Source of the DNA: Maniola hyperantus
Lineage: Eukaryota > Arthropoda > Insecta > Lepidoptera > Nymphalidae
Length of the DNA stretch: 64,000 nt
Reading direction: 5' to 3'
NCBI RefSeq assembly: GCF_902806685.2
Contig: NC_048553.1
Coordinates: 3,827,099-3,891,098, forward strand
The notes under the pieces: generated by a model
Seen by the model: only the letters and a program-made list of their open reading frames with translations
Database searches by the model: none
Told to the model about the DNA's origin: nothing
Shown here: positions 26,001 through 33,258 of the stretch, piece after piece
Layout: each line of letters begins with the position of its first letter
Position numbering within the stretch: the first letter of the stretch is position 1
Made by a program: the position numbers and the translations under genes

Positions 26001-27523
26001 GCCCCGCACGTCACCCGCACTGGGTTAGCGAGGGTGTGTGGGACGCCCCCACACCGATTGCCGTCTCGACCTTTCGCGTACTATACACTATACTAGCTTA
26101 TGCTCGCGATTTCGTCCGCGTGGACTACACAAACCCCTATTTCACCCCCTTAGATTTAAAAAAAAATCTTAACGGATGCCTACATCATAATAGCTATCTG
26201 CATGCCAAATTTCAGACTGATCCATCCAGTAGTTCGAGTTGTGCGTTTATAAATCAATCAGTCACCTTTTCCTTCTATATATTTAGATTATACAGAATGG
26301 CATTGTTGTATATTCGTTTATATTTTTGTATTTTCGTTTTGTCAGGATTCTATGAAAGGAAATCAACTTTTTATGATCTTTATAAGGCTCTATATTGAGT
26401 AAACATAGTGGTGAAATAATACCCAATAAGTTTTATATTTTACAATTTGCAGCCCTGTATGCCTCTGCCCTACTTGTGGTACAGCGTACGAGAACCAAGA
26501 GTTGGAGTGGAGGCTGATAGAAACCATGAACAGGCGAGCCATGACTTACACTTTGCAGGACCTTGTGTGCACTAGGTGTCGGCAGGTATACATACTTCTT
26601 ACATTTTTTTAACATAAACAAAAACAGTAACACAATGGTGGTATTCCAGCCCCTGAACTAGGAATGCCCGTATCTTAGAGGCCAGTGACGTACCAATGTA
26701 AGAATTCACCAAGAAGTTTTATTATCATCACATCAACCCATCACTGGCTCACTATTGGGAACGGGTCTCCTTTCAGAATAAGGGATTGACCATATTATTA
26801 TTATAATACACTTTATTTGTAAGGATTTCCATAAAAGAACAAAAAAACAGACAGAAGGAGGATACAAAAGGCGGCCTTATCGCTAATTAGCGATCTCTAC
26901 CAGGCAACTTTAAGAATAGGAAAATATGAGGAAAGTTAGGTAGTTCACCATGCTGGCTAAGTGCACTTTTAAAAACATGGAGAACTTTCATAGTCTTGCT
27001 TAAAACTCACATGATTCCAAAAAGTTTAAACTGTGTGCCCAGGATTGAATCCCCCTTTAAAAGGATTTTTGGACATTCCACTTCTATTAGGTACTAGCTG
27101 ATGCCCGCGACTTCGTACGCGTGGATTAAGGTTTTTAAAAACCCCGTGGGAACTCTGATTTTCCTGGATAAAAAGTAGCCTATGTCCCTTTCCAGGTCTT
27201 AAACTATACCCATACAAAAAATCACGTCGATCTGTTGCTCCGTTGCGACATGATTGAAGGACAAACAAACACACCTTCACATTTATAATAGGGGTAGTGA
27301 TATAAGTAGAAAGAAAATAGTCATCAAATAAGATGTTACTTTACTCAATTTGCAGGTGAAAAGAGAAAACCTATCAGCTGTATGCGATTGTGCAGGCGAA
27401 TTCACTACTTTAGTACCACTGGATGAAGTCAGAACGCAGCTGGCGACGTTCAAGACTATCGCCGAGTATTATAAGATGCCGTTATTGTTAGAACTCATCG
27501 AATTTAATTTAAGTAATATGTGA
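1141..27523 (+). CDS. POLE: DNA polymerase epsilon catalytic subunit, 5'-partial
   Basis: Leading-strand replicative polymerase with 3'-5' proofreading; it is the large subunit of Pol epsilon in the nucleus. I joined 34 exons by matching the POLE family and checking splice phase throughout; they give 1,817 residues ending at TGA 27521-27523. The product starts at WVKRDSYLPVG in the exonuclease domain. The roughly 400-residue N-terminus, including the Exo I and II motifs, lies before the window. Visible in order: the Exo III motif YSVSD, polymerase motif A DVGAMYPNI, a CysX-type cluster CAVCDFNRPGADC, the KCILNSFYGY helix, motif C ELDTDG, the inactive C-terminal polymerase-like half, and CysA/CysB zinc motifs at the C-terminus. 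All catalytic motifs that are present look intact. Exon coordinates are given in the four sub-region entries. Odd points: one GC-AG intron, two exon-containing tandem arrays, and an intron whose acceptor is abutted by a LINE poly(A). A polyadenylation signal follows at 27555. Identification is very secure; exact ends of a few exons are inferred from phase. Confidence 0.98.
1521..1620 (+). repeat. Interspersed repeat fragment ('accggtcaagtgcgagtcag')
   Basis: Matches from memory a word common in lepidopteran repeats, 'gtgcgagtcagactcgcgca'. Only one copy is in the window, so support is weak. Confidence 0.5.
1621..1838 (-). repeat. Interspersed repeat, family 1, reverse
   Basis: Reverse orientation of the repeat that begins 'gcgacttcgtccgcgtgga', passes 'cccttaggggttgaattttc' and ends 'gatcagtcagtcagtcac'. 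Confidence 0.88.
2326..2450. mobile_element. GC-rich palindromic element, family B copy 1
   Basis: Starts tatagtccgcgacaggtcg and contains 'gacgccccgcacacccg'. The right arm is truncated near 'tgattgccatc'. Other copies are at 19536, 25966 and 43819. Confidence 0.8.
3718..3870 (+). mobile_element. tRNA-derived SINE, short copy
   Basis: Pol III-like A box 'gtgatagcctagtggttagg' and B box 'ggttcgattcc' followed by 'gcacgcacctctaac' and a 3' end 'gatcatgatgatgatgat'. The central body seen at 12162 is missing. Confidence 0.88.
4431..4599. mobile_element. Palindromic MITE
   Basis: Near-perfect arms 'cgtattcacaatcattacta' at the left and its complement at the right. The interior is also self-complementary ('ctgattggtgga'). 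Confidence 0.88.
4963..5015. repeat. (CA)n microsatellite
   Basis: About 50 bp of ac dinucleotide with one t interruption, next to an interspersed-repeat fragment ('tttgaaatcccgcgggaac'). Confidence 0.95.
5917..6053 (+). repeat. Interspersed repeat, family 1, 5'-truncated
   Basis: Contains 'tttcagcccgatccgtccag' and 'gatagatcagtcagtcagtc', ending 34 bp before a POLE exon. Confidence 0.88.
6914..7141 (+). repeat. Interspersed repeat, family 2
   Basis: Starts ctagctgatgctcgcgactt, passes 'gggaactctttgattttccg' and ends in 'ttcgcatttataata'. Confidence 0.85.
7650..7856 (+). repeat. Interspersed repeat, family 2
   Basis: Contains 'cccgcgacttcgtacgcgtg', 'ccgttgctccgttgcgacgt' and 'ttcgtatttataatagg'. 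Confidence 0.85.
8349..8508 (+). repeat. Interspersed repeat, family 2, 5'-truncated
   Basis: Begins gagaactctttgattttccg and ends 'tcgcatttataataaagg', close to a POLE acceptor at 8557. Confidence 0.83.
8894..9085 (+). repeat. Interspersed repeat, family 1
   Basis: Starts actagcttatgctcgcgact, 15 bp after a POLE donor; ends 'gatagatcagtcagtc'. Confidence 0.88.
9286..9336. repeat. Short hairpin
   Basis: ataaaattggttctg is repeated in inverted form (cagaaccaattttat) after a 21-bp loop. Confidence 0.8.
9409..9569. mobile_element. Palindromic MITE
   Basis: Arms 'attgtgtaagaaaaacgtat' and complement; inner arms 'aaaattctgccctttgattg' and complement. One of the best-preserved palindromes in the window. 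Confidence 0.9.
10905..11165 (+). mobile_element. 3' end of a non-LTR retrotransposon
   Basis: A short coding remnant is followed by a 3' UTR ending 'ggctttatggccattctaat' and a (taaa)n/(taa)n tail, 12 bp before a POLE acceptor at 11177. Confidence 0.75.
11825..12110 (-). mobile_element. Retroelement polymerase C-terminal fragment
   Basis: Minus-strand frame reads VPFGVETLGPWGPGA, then DPRAGSYLGQRISLAIQRGN and AASILGTMPR, a motif set typical of the C-terminus of transposable-element ORFs. A poly(A)-like tail of AT-rich sequence follows. A second, deleted copy lies in the opposite direction at 13556. Confidence 0.75.
12162..12475 (+). mobile_element. tRNA-derived SINE, full length
   Basis: A box 'gtgatagcctagtggttagg', B box 'gggttcgatcccgggc', a body with 'aacatcgtgaggaaacctgc' and 'ggtagactatggccaaaacc', and a 3' end '(gat)n'. 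It ends 12 bp before a POLE exon acceptor. Confidence 0.93.
13556..13690 (+). mobile_element. Deleted copy of the retroelement 3' end at 11825
   Basis: Starts ggcagctaccttggtcaaag (GSYLGQR) and jumps to tgggtacaatgcctcgctg (LGTMPR), having lost the intervening segment. It has the same AT-rich tail, in opposite orientation to the 11825 copy. Confidence 0.75.
16261..16436. mobile_element. Palindromic MITE
   Basis: Left arm tgagatctcactcgccattt and the complementary right arm ending 'agcgagtgagatctca'. It lies 42 bp before a POLE exon. Confidence 0.88.
16662..16981 (-). mobile_element. tRNA-derived SINE, full length, reverse
   Basis: Reverse copy of the SINE at 12162; ends in the complement of the A box, 'aaccactaggctatcacagc'. 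Confidence 0.93.
17026..17175 (+). mobile_element. Second tRNA-like SINE family
   Basis: Starts gcctcaatagctcaacggtt, with a B box-like 'gttcaaatccc'. Ends 'tacgcttagttggaggggaa' and '(atga)n'. A related head is at 48899. Confidence 0.82.
17200..17655 (-). mobile_element. LINE ORF C-terminal fragment, reverse
   Basis: Minus-strand frames contain YNGECSEELFELIPPSFFYN, HPHHLGGW and CKLWDQLPSAVFPLDYNMG, the C-terminal signature of a common lepidopteran non-LTR retrotransposon. Frameshifts make it a pseudogene. A forward copy of the last part follows at 17750. Confidence 0.85.
17750..17977 (+). mobile_element. LINE 3' end with poly(A)
   Basis: Reads LWNQLPSAVFPLDYNMG, FLKGRQRIGG, then a stop, 3' UTR and an uninterrupted run of about 20 A. 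The poly(A) ends 10 bp before a POLE splice acceptor. Confidence 0.88.
18415..18505. repeat. Inverted repeat
   Basis: taagttctctgtctttat and its complement ataaagacagagaactta enclose about 55 bp. Confidence 0.8.
19536..19673. mobile_element. GC-rich palindromic element, family B copy 2
   Basis: Arms 'gatcgcaatcggggtatgag' and 'ccgattgccgtctcgacctg', with 'gacgtcctgcacagccg' inside. Confidence 0.78.
19674..19880 (-). repeat. Interspersed repeat related to family 2, reverse
   Basis: Begins attataaatgcgaaagtgtg and ends 'cgaacgaagtcgcgggcatc'. The centre is a variant, with 'cgttcaaccgatttagacg'. Confidence 0.85.
20440..20610 (-). mobile_element. LINE 3' fragment, reverse
   Basis: Same element as at 17750: complement of 'ttcatgggcggcggtgatca' and of 'ctccctcctgcggtgttccc'. 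Confidence 0.8.
20855..21010 (+). repeat. Interspersed repeat, family 2, diverged
   Basis: Contains 'gattttccgggataaaaatg' and ends 'cacactctcgcat'. Confidence 0.75.
21021..21243 (-). repeat. Interspersed repeat, family 2, reverse, with internal insertion
   Basis: Starts tcatattataaatgcgaaag and ends 'gtcgcgggcatcagctagt'. The middle holds unrelated A/T-rich sequence with 'tgaattgcatctaccactgg'. Confidence 0.7.
21521..21704. mobile_element. Palindromic MITE, family A copy 2
   Basis: Arms 'tacagtatgcggccgaaagt' and 'ttctgccgcgcactgta'. Confidence 0.85.
22425..22500 (+). repeat. Interspersed repeat, family 2, 3' fragment
   Basis: Contains 'acgtgactgaaggacaaaca' and ends 'ttcgcatttattatttcgg'. 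Confidence 0.78.
22811..23790 (+). repeat. POLE: 172-bp tandem array containing a POLE exon and its donor
   Basis: Repeat starts fall at 22811, 22983, 23155, 23327 and 23499, spaced exactly 172 bp apart. A decayed copy from 23671 loses similarity after about 120 bp. Every good copy holds the exon body and the ttccagtaagt donor. Only the first copy keeps the original cag|ggtgaa acceptor; the others are preceded by tatatcaag with no pyrimidine tract. If that ag were used in copies 2-5, the next in-frame codon would be TGA, so they look like non-productive pseudo-exons. Copies 1, 3 and 5 read GAT and copies 2 and 4 read GAG at one codon, an alternation that suggests growth by a two-unit step. 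Copies 4 and 5 also share several substitutions. Confidence 0.93.
23925..24143 (+). repeat. Interspersed repeat, family 2
   Basis: Starts actagctgatgcccgtgact and ends just before a POLE acceptor at 24154, supplying much of its upstream sequence. Confidence 0.87.
24551..24732. mobile_element. Palindromic MITE, family A copy 3
   Basis: Best-preserved copy: 'tacagtacgcggcagaaaat' at the left and the exact complement of that arm at the right. Confidence 0.9.
24981..25961 (+). repeat. POLE: 208-bp tandem array: five copies of a POLE zinc-motif exon
   Basis: Copies begin (ttccgcag) at 24981, 25189, 25398, 25606 and 25814. Each contains acceptor, exon and gtgagt donor. Exon copies are 24989-25164, 25197-25373, 25406-25581, 25614-25789 and 25822-25944. 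Copies 1, 3 and 4 are 176 nt and differ only at silent sites. Copy 2 has one extra G in the run after 'aggagt', which shifts its frame. Copy 5 lacks 53 nt after 'caaggtgtg', which creates TGA in frame and removes the second half of the zinc motif. Because 176 is not a multiple of three, only one copy can be included without a frameshift. Open frames on the opposite strand here are repeat shadows. Confidence 0.95.
25966..26085. mobile_element. GC-rich palindromic element, family B copy 3
   Basis: Starts tatagtatgcgacagcttga and ends 'cctttcgcgtactata'. It begins 5 bp after the last, broken copy of the POLE exon array. Confidence 0.82.
26091..26288 (+). repeat. Interspersed repeat, family 1
   Basis: Directly follows the family B element; begins tactagcttatgctcgcgat. 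Confidence 0.87.
26724..26790 (-). mobile_element. SINE 3' fragment, reverse
   Basis: 'cacatcaacccatcactggc' and 'gaacgggtctcctttcagaa' match the complement of the SINE tail at 12400-12475. Confidence 0.75.
26790..26935 (-). mobile_element. LINE 3' UTR fragment, reverse
   Basis: 'aaaaggcggccttatcgcta' followed by 'gcgatctctaccaggcaac' is, from memory, a common lepidopteran LINE 3' end. Not decisive. Confidence 0.6.
27094..27300 (+). repeat. Interspersed repeat, family 2
   Basis: Starts actagctgatgcccgcgact and ends 'cacatttataataggggtag'. Confidence 0.87.
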
Positions 27524-27554
27524 TAGTATGATTAAATTATAATTTTAATTAGTA

Positions 27555-27560
27555 AATAAA
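27555..27560 (+). promoter_or_regulatory. POLE polyadenylation signal
   Basis: AATAAA lies 32 bp after the POLE stop codon, followed by T-rich sequence. It implies a very short 3' UTR. Confidence 0.7.
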
Positions 27561-27835
27561 CAATTTTAATGATATCCTCATTTATTTTATTTGTAACTTG
27601 AAGCATTGTCGTTAATACTGGAAACAAATGGTGAAATAAAATACACAGCAATGTTACCTGGTACCTGGAGCGCAGACTCATAAGAGGCACAAAGGTGCTA
27701 TTGGGCAAAATAGAAACAAAATTGCGTGAAATATACAGGGCCTCAACCCAGGTTCCTGGGGCGTGCAAAAAGATACGCTACGCCAGAGTTGCTTTGCGTT
27801 GGTTAGTTGGGTAATGCTAGTCACTGAAGCCAGTC

Positions 27836-27927
27836 ATCATCATCATTGCATCACCGGCCCACTACTGAGGACGGGTCTCAGAATGAGGGTTTAAACCAGT
27901 GTCAGTGCCAATTGCAGATTGGCAGAC
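27836..27927 (-). mobile_element. SINE fragment, reverse
   Basis: 'catcatcattgcatcaccgg' and 'ctactgaggacgggtctcag' match the SINE tail. It leads into the 134-bp tandem repeat. Confidence 0.75.
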
Positions 27928-27930
27928 TTG

Positions 27931-28332
27931 AGAACATGATAGAGAACTCTCAGCCTGTTTTACTTCAACATTAAAGCTAAGTAATACTTGTTTAAAACCT
28001 CAGAGAATTCAACCTCTTGGCAATTGATAAGGCTAACTGGATTTTGTTCACCACTGCCTGAAAGAGAACATGATAGAGAACTCTCAGACTGTTTTACTTC
28101 AACATTAAAGCTAAGTAATACTTGTTTAAAACCTCAGAGAATTCAACCTCTTGGCAATTGATAAGGCTAACTGGATTTTGTTCACCACTGCCTGAAAGAG
28201 AACATGATAGAGAACTCTCAGCCTGTTTTACTTCAACATTAAAGCTAAGTAATACTTGTTTAAAACCTCAGAGAATTCAACCTCTTGGCAATTGATAAGG
28301 CTAACTGGATTTTGTTCACCACTGCCTGAAAG
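27931..28332. repeat. 134-bp tandem repeat, three copies
   Basis: Copies begin agaacatgatagagaactct at 27931, 28065 and 28199 and are nearly identical. The unit starts with SINE-derived sequence and ends 'caccactgcctgaaag'. Confidence 0.95.
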
Positions 28333-28632
28333 AGTAACCTTGTACTCATGTTTTAACATGAGTACAAGGCCACTGGAAAAGTTTCTTAAGCCAGGATGTT
28401 CGTCTAAGGCCAGGTCTACGTTTGCCATACTGTTGTCTGTTACTATACTCAGAACAAAACAGTTCAAAAAGAAGAATAATAAACCTACCACACAACTCAT
28501 TGATTGGCAGATAGGTAGAAGTGAATAAAAATAATATATAGGTATAATCAATAATTATATTACATTAATAGTTACAATAGAACATAAACAAAATTTAGCA
28601 TAATTATAATAGTGAATGGAAATTAAATGAAG

Positions 28633-30800
28633 TTAAAGAGTGCTTCTCTCATCATTGGTAGTCTGTCCCAACCCCTTGGCAACCTCGCTTATACATAACC
28701 ATTGTCCATCTGCATTTTCTCTCCATAGACTGACCTTATTATCTCCACCAGACACTGCAAATACAAACAACATTTATTACAAGTTTTTTCATATGCTATC
28801 AGAACTTGCGATCCAGCGTAGACCTATCAGATATGTAGGAATGCTTCATTATTATTAATACAAAGTTTGTATTACCCTGGTTGGTATTACAAACCTTGCA
28901 GTCTTGAGAAAACAGTTAAATACAGTAAGGCTGGTACTGTATTTCACTGTGTGTGAAGTCTTAGTAGAAGAAAGAGGCCATCTTTGTTTACTATGAAACT
29001 GCATTGACCAGTGACGCGCCGCAGTGCGCCAAATTGAATTGTTTGTCATACAAATCTCATTTCAATACATTTTGGCTCAATATGGAGTACCTCCGGTCGT
29101 CTCCAGGCTTAAGACATCAATTTTAGAATAACTTCAGCTTGATAACTTTTAAACCCAAACTTATTATTATACTTTTTTTTAAACGTGTATAAGTAGGCCT
29201 AAAATTATGTAGGACTAGCTTATGCTCACGACTTCGTCCGCGTGGATTACACAAATTTAAACCCCTATTTCACCTCCTTAGGGGTTGTATTTTCAAAAAT
29301 CCTTTCTAAGCAGATGCCTACATCATAATAGCTATCTGCATGCCAAATTTCAGCCCGATCCGTCCAGTAGTTTGAGCTGTGAGTTGATAGATCAGTCAGT
29401 CGCTCACTTTTTCCTTTTATATATTTATTTATTTATTTATTTATTTTATTGTTTTTTGCAATCAACAGCGATATATACAATATAATTTTACATAATAACA
29501 GACTGAAAATAAGGCCAAATAGGATTACAATTTTTTACAGATTACTTAATTTAGATTATTGTGGAAGTCCTAAACCAAAGTTTTCTGTACCTGCTAAGAT
29601 ATTCCCAGTCAACGACCAGCTGACACTCCACACAACATCATCAAATGTGTTCAATATGGTGGGCGACCACGATACATTGTCATCGCTAGACCAGATGACT
29701 ACTCTTTTGTCCTGAGAACAGCTAGCTATCATGGAACGCTGTAAGCCTAGTGAAGGAGCCCAGGCTACATCTCTGATCCAGTCCATGTGCATATCTAGGC
29801 GTTTCTCTTCTATCCATTGGTCACCTTGCTCTTTCCATATCTAAAAAATCAAACTTTATTAAGGAACTATTTGTAAATTAAAATTTTAAATACTATAAAT
29901 TATTTTTATTCGTCATGATTCTTAATAATATTATAAGTGTTAAAGATTGGTTGTTTGCTTCCTTCATGCCACAATGACTGATTTGGTTCTTTGAAATGAA
30001 GACCCTAAATAAATAGACTACTTTTATTGGAAAATCAAAAAGTTTCTGCTGGATATTTTATAAACCTAAATCCACACAGACAATGCTGCAGCCATCATTT
30101 AGTTTGCTATCATTAGGATAATCCAGATAGTAGAGTGTATGAATTTGTCACTACTACTTCAGTCAGAAAGAATAGTTAACTTCAAACTTAAATAACTTTG
30201 GCTTGAAATTAGAAATGTAAAGTTTCATACCTTAATTAAATTATCACATCCACCAGATACTAATCTCTTAGGTGCTTCTTTATTAGTTAAGGGATCTAAG
30301 CTTAGATCTGCAGATATTGCTGGGCACCAACTGATAGAATTTACTCCAATAGCATGAGCACCAAGTATTTTCTTCACATCCCAGGTACCACTGTCTTGGT
30401 TATAGCTTATTATGGAAATTGAACCATCGGAGCTGCAACAGGCGAGTATCAAACCATATTCAGCCGGCGCCCACGCAACTGCATTAACGGAACTCTCGTG
30501 CCCAGAGTATTCGTAAAGTTTACTCCACTCCCCTGATTCTTTCCATATGATAACTTTCCTATCATAAGAGCAAGACGCTAACAGATTGCCGAATTTAGGA
30601 TGCGCCCAAGCTACTTGCCATACAGGCCCAAAGTGCCCTTTCAAGTCGGCTGCAAGAGTTTGTGTACCACTCTTGATGTCGTAAATTTTCACCGAATTAT
30701 CAGACGAACACGTCGCTAACCTCAATCCGTAGTAATCTAATTCTGCATCATGTATCATATCCTCGTGTCCTGTATCGATAGTATTTAACACACTAATCAT
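28633..30800 (-). CDS. Sec13: Sec13 (COPII coat / nuclear pore WD40 protein)
   Basis: Sec13 is a six-bladed WD40 protein that pairs with Sec31 in the COPII outer coat and with the Nup107-160 nuclear pore complex. Three exons on the minus strand: 30231-30800, 29591-29840 and 28633-28754; they total 313 aa, close to the human 322. The start is MISVLNTIDTGHEDMIHDAE, matching the family N-terminus. Conserved blocks follow: DYYGLRLATCSSDNSVKIYD, GPVWQVAWAHPKFGNLLASC, SYDRKVIIWKE, GGCDNLIK|IWKEQGDQW, MDWIRDVAWAPSLG, SWSLTGNILA|VSGGDNKVSLWRE. An upstream in-frame ATG at 30876 lies before the family start and I did not use it. The gene is divergent from the C3orf33-like gene. Its long second intron holds an interspersed repeat and an A/T-rich LINE tail. 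Confidence 0.97.
29213..29430 (+). repeat. Interspersed repeat, family 1
   Basis: Full-length copy in Sec13 intron 2, followed by (attt)n. Confidence 0.88.
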
Positions 30801-31679
30801 TTTGAATAATTTCTTTGAAAAATTAACAAAATACAAAACACTATATTTTTCAAATACTATACTTACTATATATGTCAAAAATCAAAAAGTTGACGTGGAA
30901 GGCAAATGTTACCACGGTGAAATAAGGGTTAATGGGTTAAATACATGGCTCTATGGTTTAATACCACCAATAATATGGCACCTCCACAAACAACATTGAG
31001 CATCGGCAAATATCACAGAGTACTTTTAACACAGAGTGTTTGGATTGCAGCCAAGGATCTTCAAACGAAAAGCGCTCCCAAGCGTTGTTGGCAAGCATAC
31101 GCAAACACCCGTCCACACGCTTGCCCGCTTTTTTGCTTGCACGCTTGTTGTTTGTTGCAAGCATGTGATACCGCCATTAAGGTACGTTTGGTTCAACCTT
31201 CAGCACGAATGCTTAATGCCCCGTAAACAGTCAAACATGTTTGTCAAATATATTTGAACGTTTGCGATCGTGTTTGATACGTTTGTCAAACAATACGTGT
31301 TGTTGTTGTTTCTTGCTTAGTGGCTTTTGGTAGTGCCACCACGGCACAATTTACTTCGCCAATATCGCGTAGATTGAAGAAAACACGAAGGAGGTTGCTC
31401 GGTTTCACAATTCTACTATTGAATTTATCAAACAAACTAACTTGCTTGTTTGGCTGTTTACGACACACTTAAAATAGATCCGTGATCATCCATCGATAAA
31501 GATGTCTATCACTCAGTGCCACTTTGCCATATGCATCTAGACTGTGGTTAAGATACTTGTGCTGTCAAACGGATGTCAACGTCATAAAAGTTAGAATTTC
31601 GAAGATTTCGAGACTCAAAAATATTGATGAGATAATTTTGTAAAAATATGAAAACTTGGTTGTGTATTAGATAACAAAA
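30801..31679. promoter_or_regulatory. Shared upstream region between Sec13 and the C3orf33-like gene
   Basis: The 879 bp separate two divergent start codons, so both promoters must lie here or in the first exons. I see no convincing TATA box at the expected places. The middle part, 31020-31200, has repeated 'gcttgcaagc'-like words and may be repeat-derived. Function as a bidirectional promoter is inferred from arrangement only. Confidence 0.5.
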
Positions 31680-33108
31680 ATGGGTGACAAAGAAGGAGTA
31701 TTTTACAATTTAGAAAGTCTACTTCAACAGGACTTCCGTGGAGTTAACGTATGCTAAAGGTTAAAGTTGTTTGTTCAAACAGCACTACCTTTGGAATAAC
31801 TTTTTGTTTATTTTCAGATAGCAGTATATGCCCTCGCAACTGCAGGCTTAGCTATTTCTATCCATAAGATTCGCCCGGTAAATATCATGTTTAAATGTTA
31901 ATGTTTTTATATAACTTGATATAGTTTATAATATTCTTAATTATGACTTCTTTAGGTAAGCAAGTTTTCGAAGGCTACTAAGGTTCCAGATCACTTTATA
32001 CAAAAACAAACGCCACTACAAGGGGTATACGTAGGTGTTCAGCACTCTCCAGTCCGTCTTCTCATTAATCACAAAGCACCTATTTATCTTCCATTCTGGC
32101 ATTCTAGTAAACCACCACTGCCTGTTAAGGTAAATTTGCATATTTTTAAAAATTTCTGGCTTTTCTTCCTATGGCTATTATGAAATAATATAAATTACTA
32201 TCTATAATATCTTTTACTGCTAAAAACTAGAACTTCTTTAACAAAAATAGTTTATTGAACATTTTTATTTTTATAAAAATATTTTATGTATATTTTTGTT
32301 TCATTGGTAATCCTGGTTTATATGAAATATACTATATATAATATGTTGCTATGGCCCTATAAATAATTTCTATTGCTATTTCAGCTTTGGGGAGTGGATA
32401 TAGTGAGTGGCAATGCTGTTAACTGGCTGGACTGTGTTGCCAAAGGAAAGCAAGTCACACTGAGACCTATTGGCAGGGATAAAGATGATCTGGTCTCCAC
32501 TGTACTTTTGCATTTACCACAAACTAAGGTAAAATTATTAATCAGTCTTGGTACAAAAGATTTGTTCTATTCGAATTTTCTTAAATTTTTAGTTTGAGAG
32601 TTCCAAATAAGCCAGCACCACACTAAACAGGGTATTTTTTCATCAAGCAATTTTTTTAAACCAATGTTTTACCAGGTTGGTTTTATGATGAATAAGCTCT
32701 TATAGGAATTTTTAAATAACTGTTTTAAATAATAATTTCTTGCAGACCAAAACAGTGGAGAATTTAAATCTTGGACAGAAACTAGTTGAGCTTGGTTTTG
32801 CTAAAGCCTCAGTGCCCCAAGGTATTAAGAAGAAAACAATAGAGTCACAACTTGCACCAAAGATTCTTTCAGCAGAAAAACATGCACGCTCGTACAGAAA
32901 TGGAATCTGGTCTGACAACCTACCTCCAATTCCTAGGTATGTTACTTATTGGCGGAAAGGAAGTCTACTAGCAACAGAGTTGATAATTTTATCCACAAAA
33001 AAATTGTTACAACTATTAGCTTTTCTATCTAAAAGTGCCTTAGTTGGAGGGAAAAAGCTGATTCTTCTACCTTTTAATAAAACTCCAAAGGGAATACAAG
33101 CAACTTGA
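31680..33108 (+). CDS. C3orf33: C3orf33-like protein
   Basis: Five exons: 31680-31748, 31818-31877, 31956-32129, 32385-32528 and 32746-33108; all splice junctions are phase 0 and the total is 269 aa. The N-terminus has one likely membrane segment, IAVYALATAGLAIS (residues about 24-37), followed by HKIRP. The body contains LWGVDIVSGNAVNWLDCVAK and LNLGQKLVELGFAKAS, which resemble the nuclease-like (SNase/OB-type) fold region of human C3orf33, including the alternation of 'G-V-[DE]' and 'W-L' positions. The C-terminus is lysine- and leucine-rich. Molecular function is not established for the family, and catalytic residues cannot be claimed from sequence. AATAAA at 33253 probably ends the transcript. 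Confidence 0.82.
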
Positions 33109-33252
33109 TTTAACAATAATAAAGGAAAAATATTTATTATATATTTATAGTTTGAGATGTACCAAATGTAATGAACTGTAAATTTTTTTGGTCATTCTCT
33201 AGATATTATATCTTGTTGGCAAAAATTTCCTTTTTTATAAAGTTCATTTGAA

Positions 33253-33258
33253 AATAAA
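33253..33258 (+). promoter_or_regulatory. Polyadenylation signal of C3orf33-like gene
   Basis: AATAAA 145 bp after the stop codon, followed by 'tgttttttgtgttttatttt', a T/GT-rich downstream element. Confidence 0.65.

Larger units (their letters stand above)
22805..27523 (+). other. POLE: POLE 3' exons including CysA and CysB zinc motifs
   Basis: Five exons are needed for one message: 22805-22962, 24155-24317, one copy of the array exon (24989-25164 or an equivalent), 26453-26585 and 27356-27523. The array exon supplies the first CysA pair, ICKVCNHCRDLDLC. The next exon supplies the second pair, LCPTCGTAYE, and the first CysB pair, CTRC. The last exon supplies CDC. In yeast and human these cysteines bind metal and hold the B subunit. 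The exons at 22805 and 24989 are both in tandem arrays, described separately. Confidence 0.93.
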
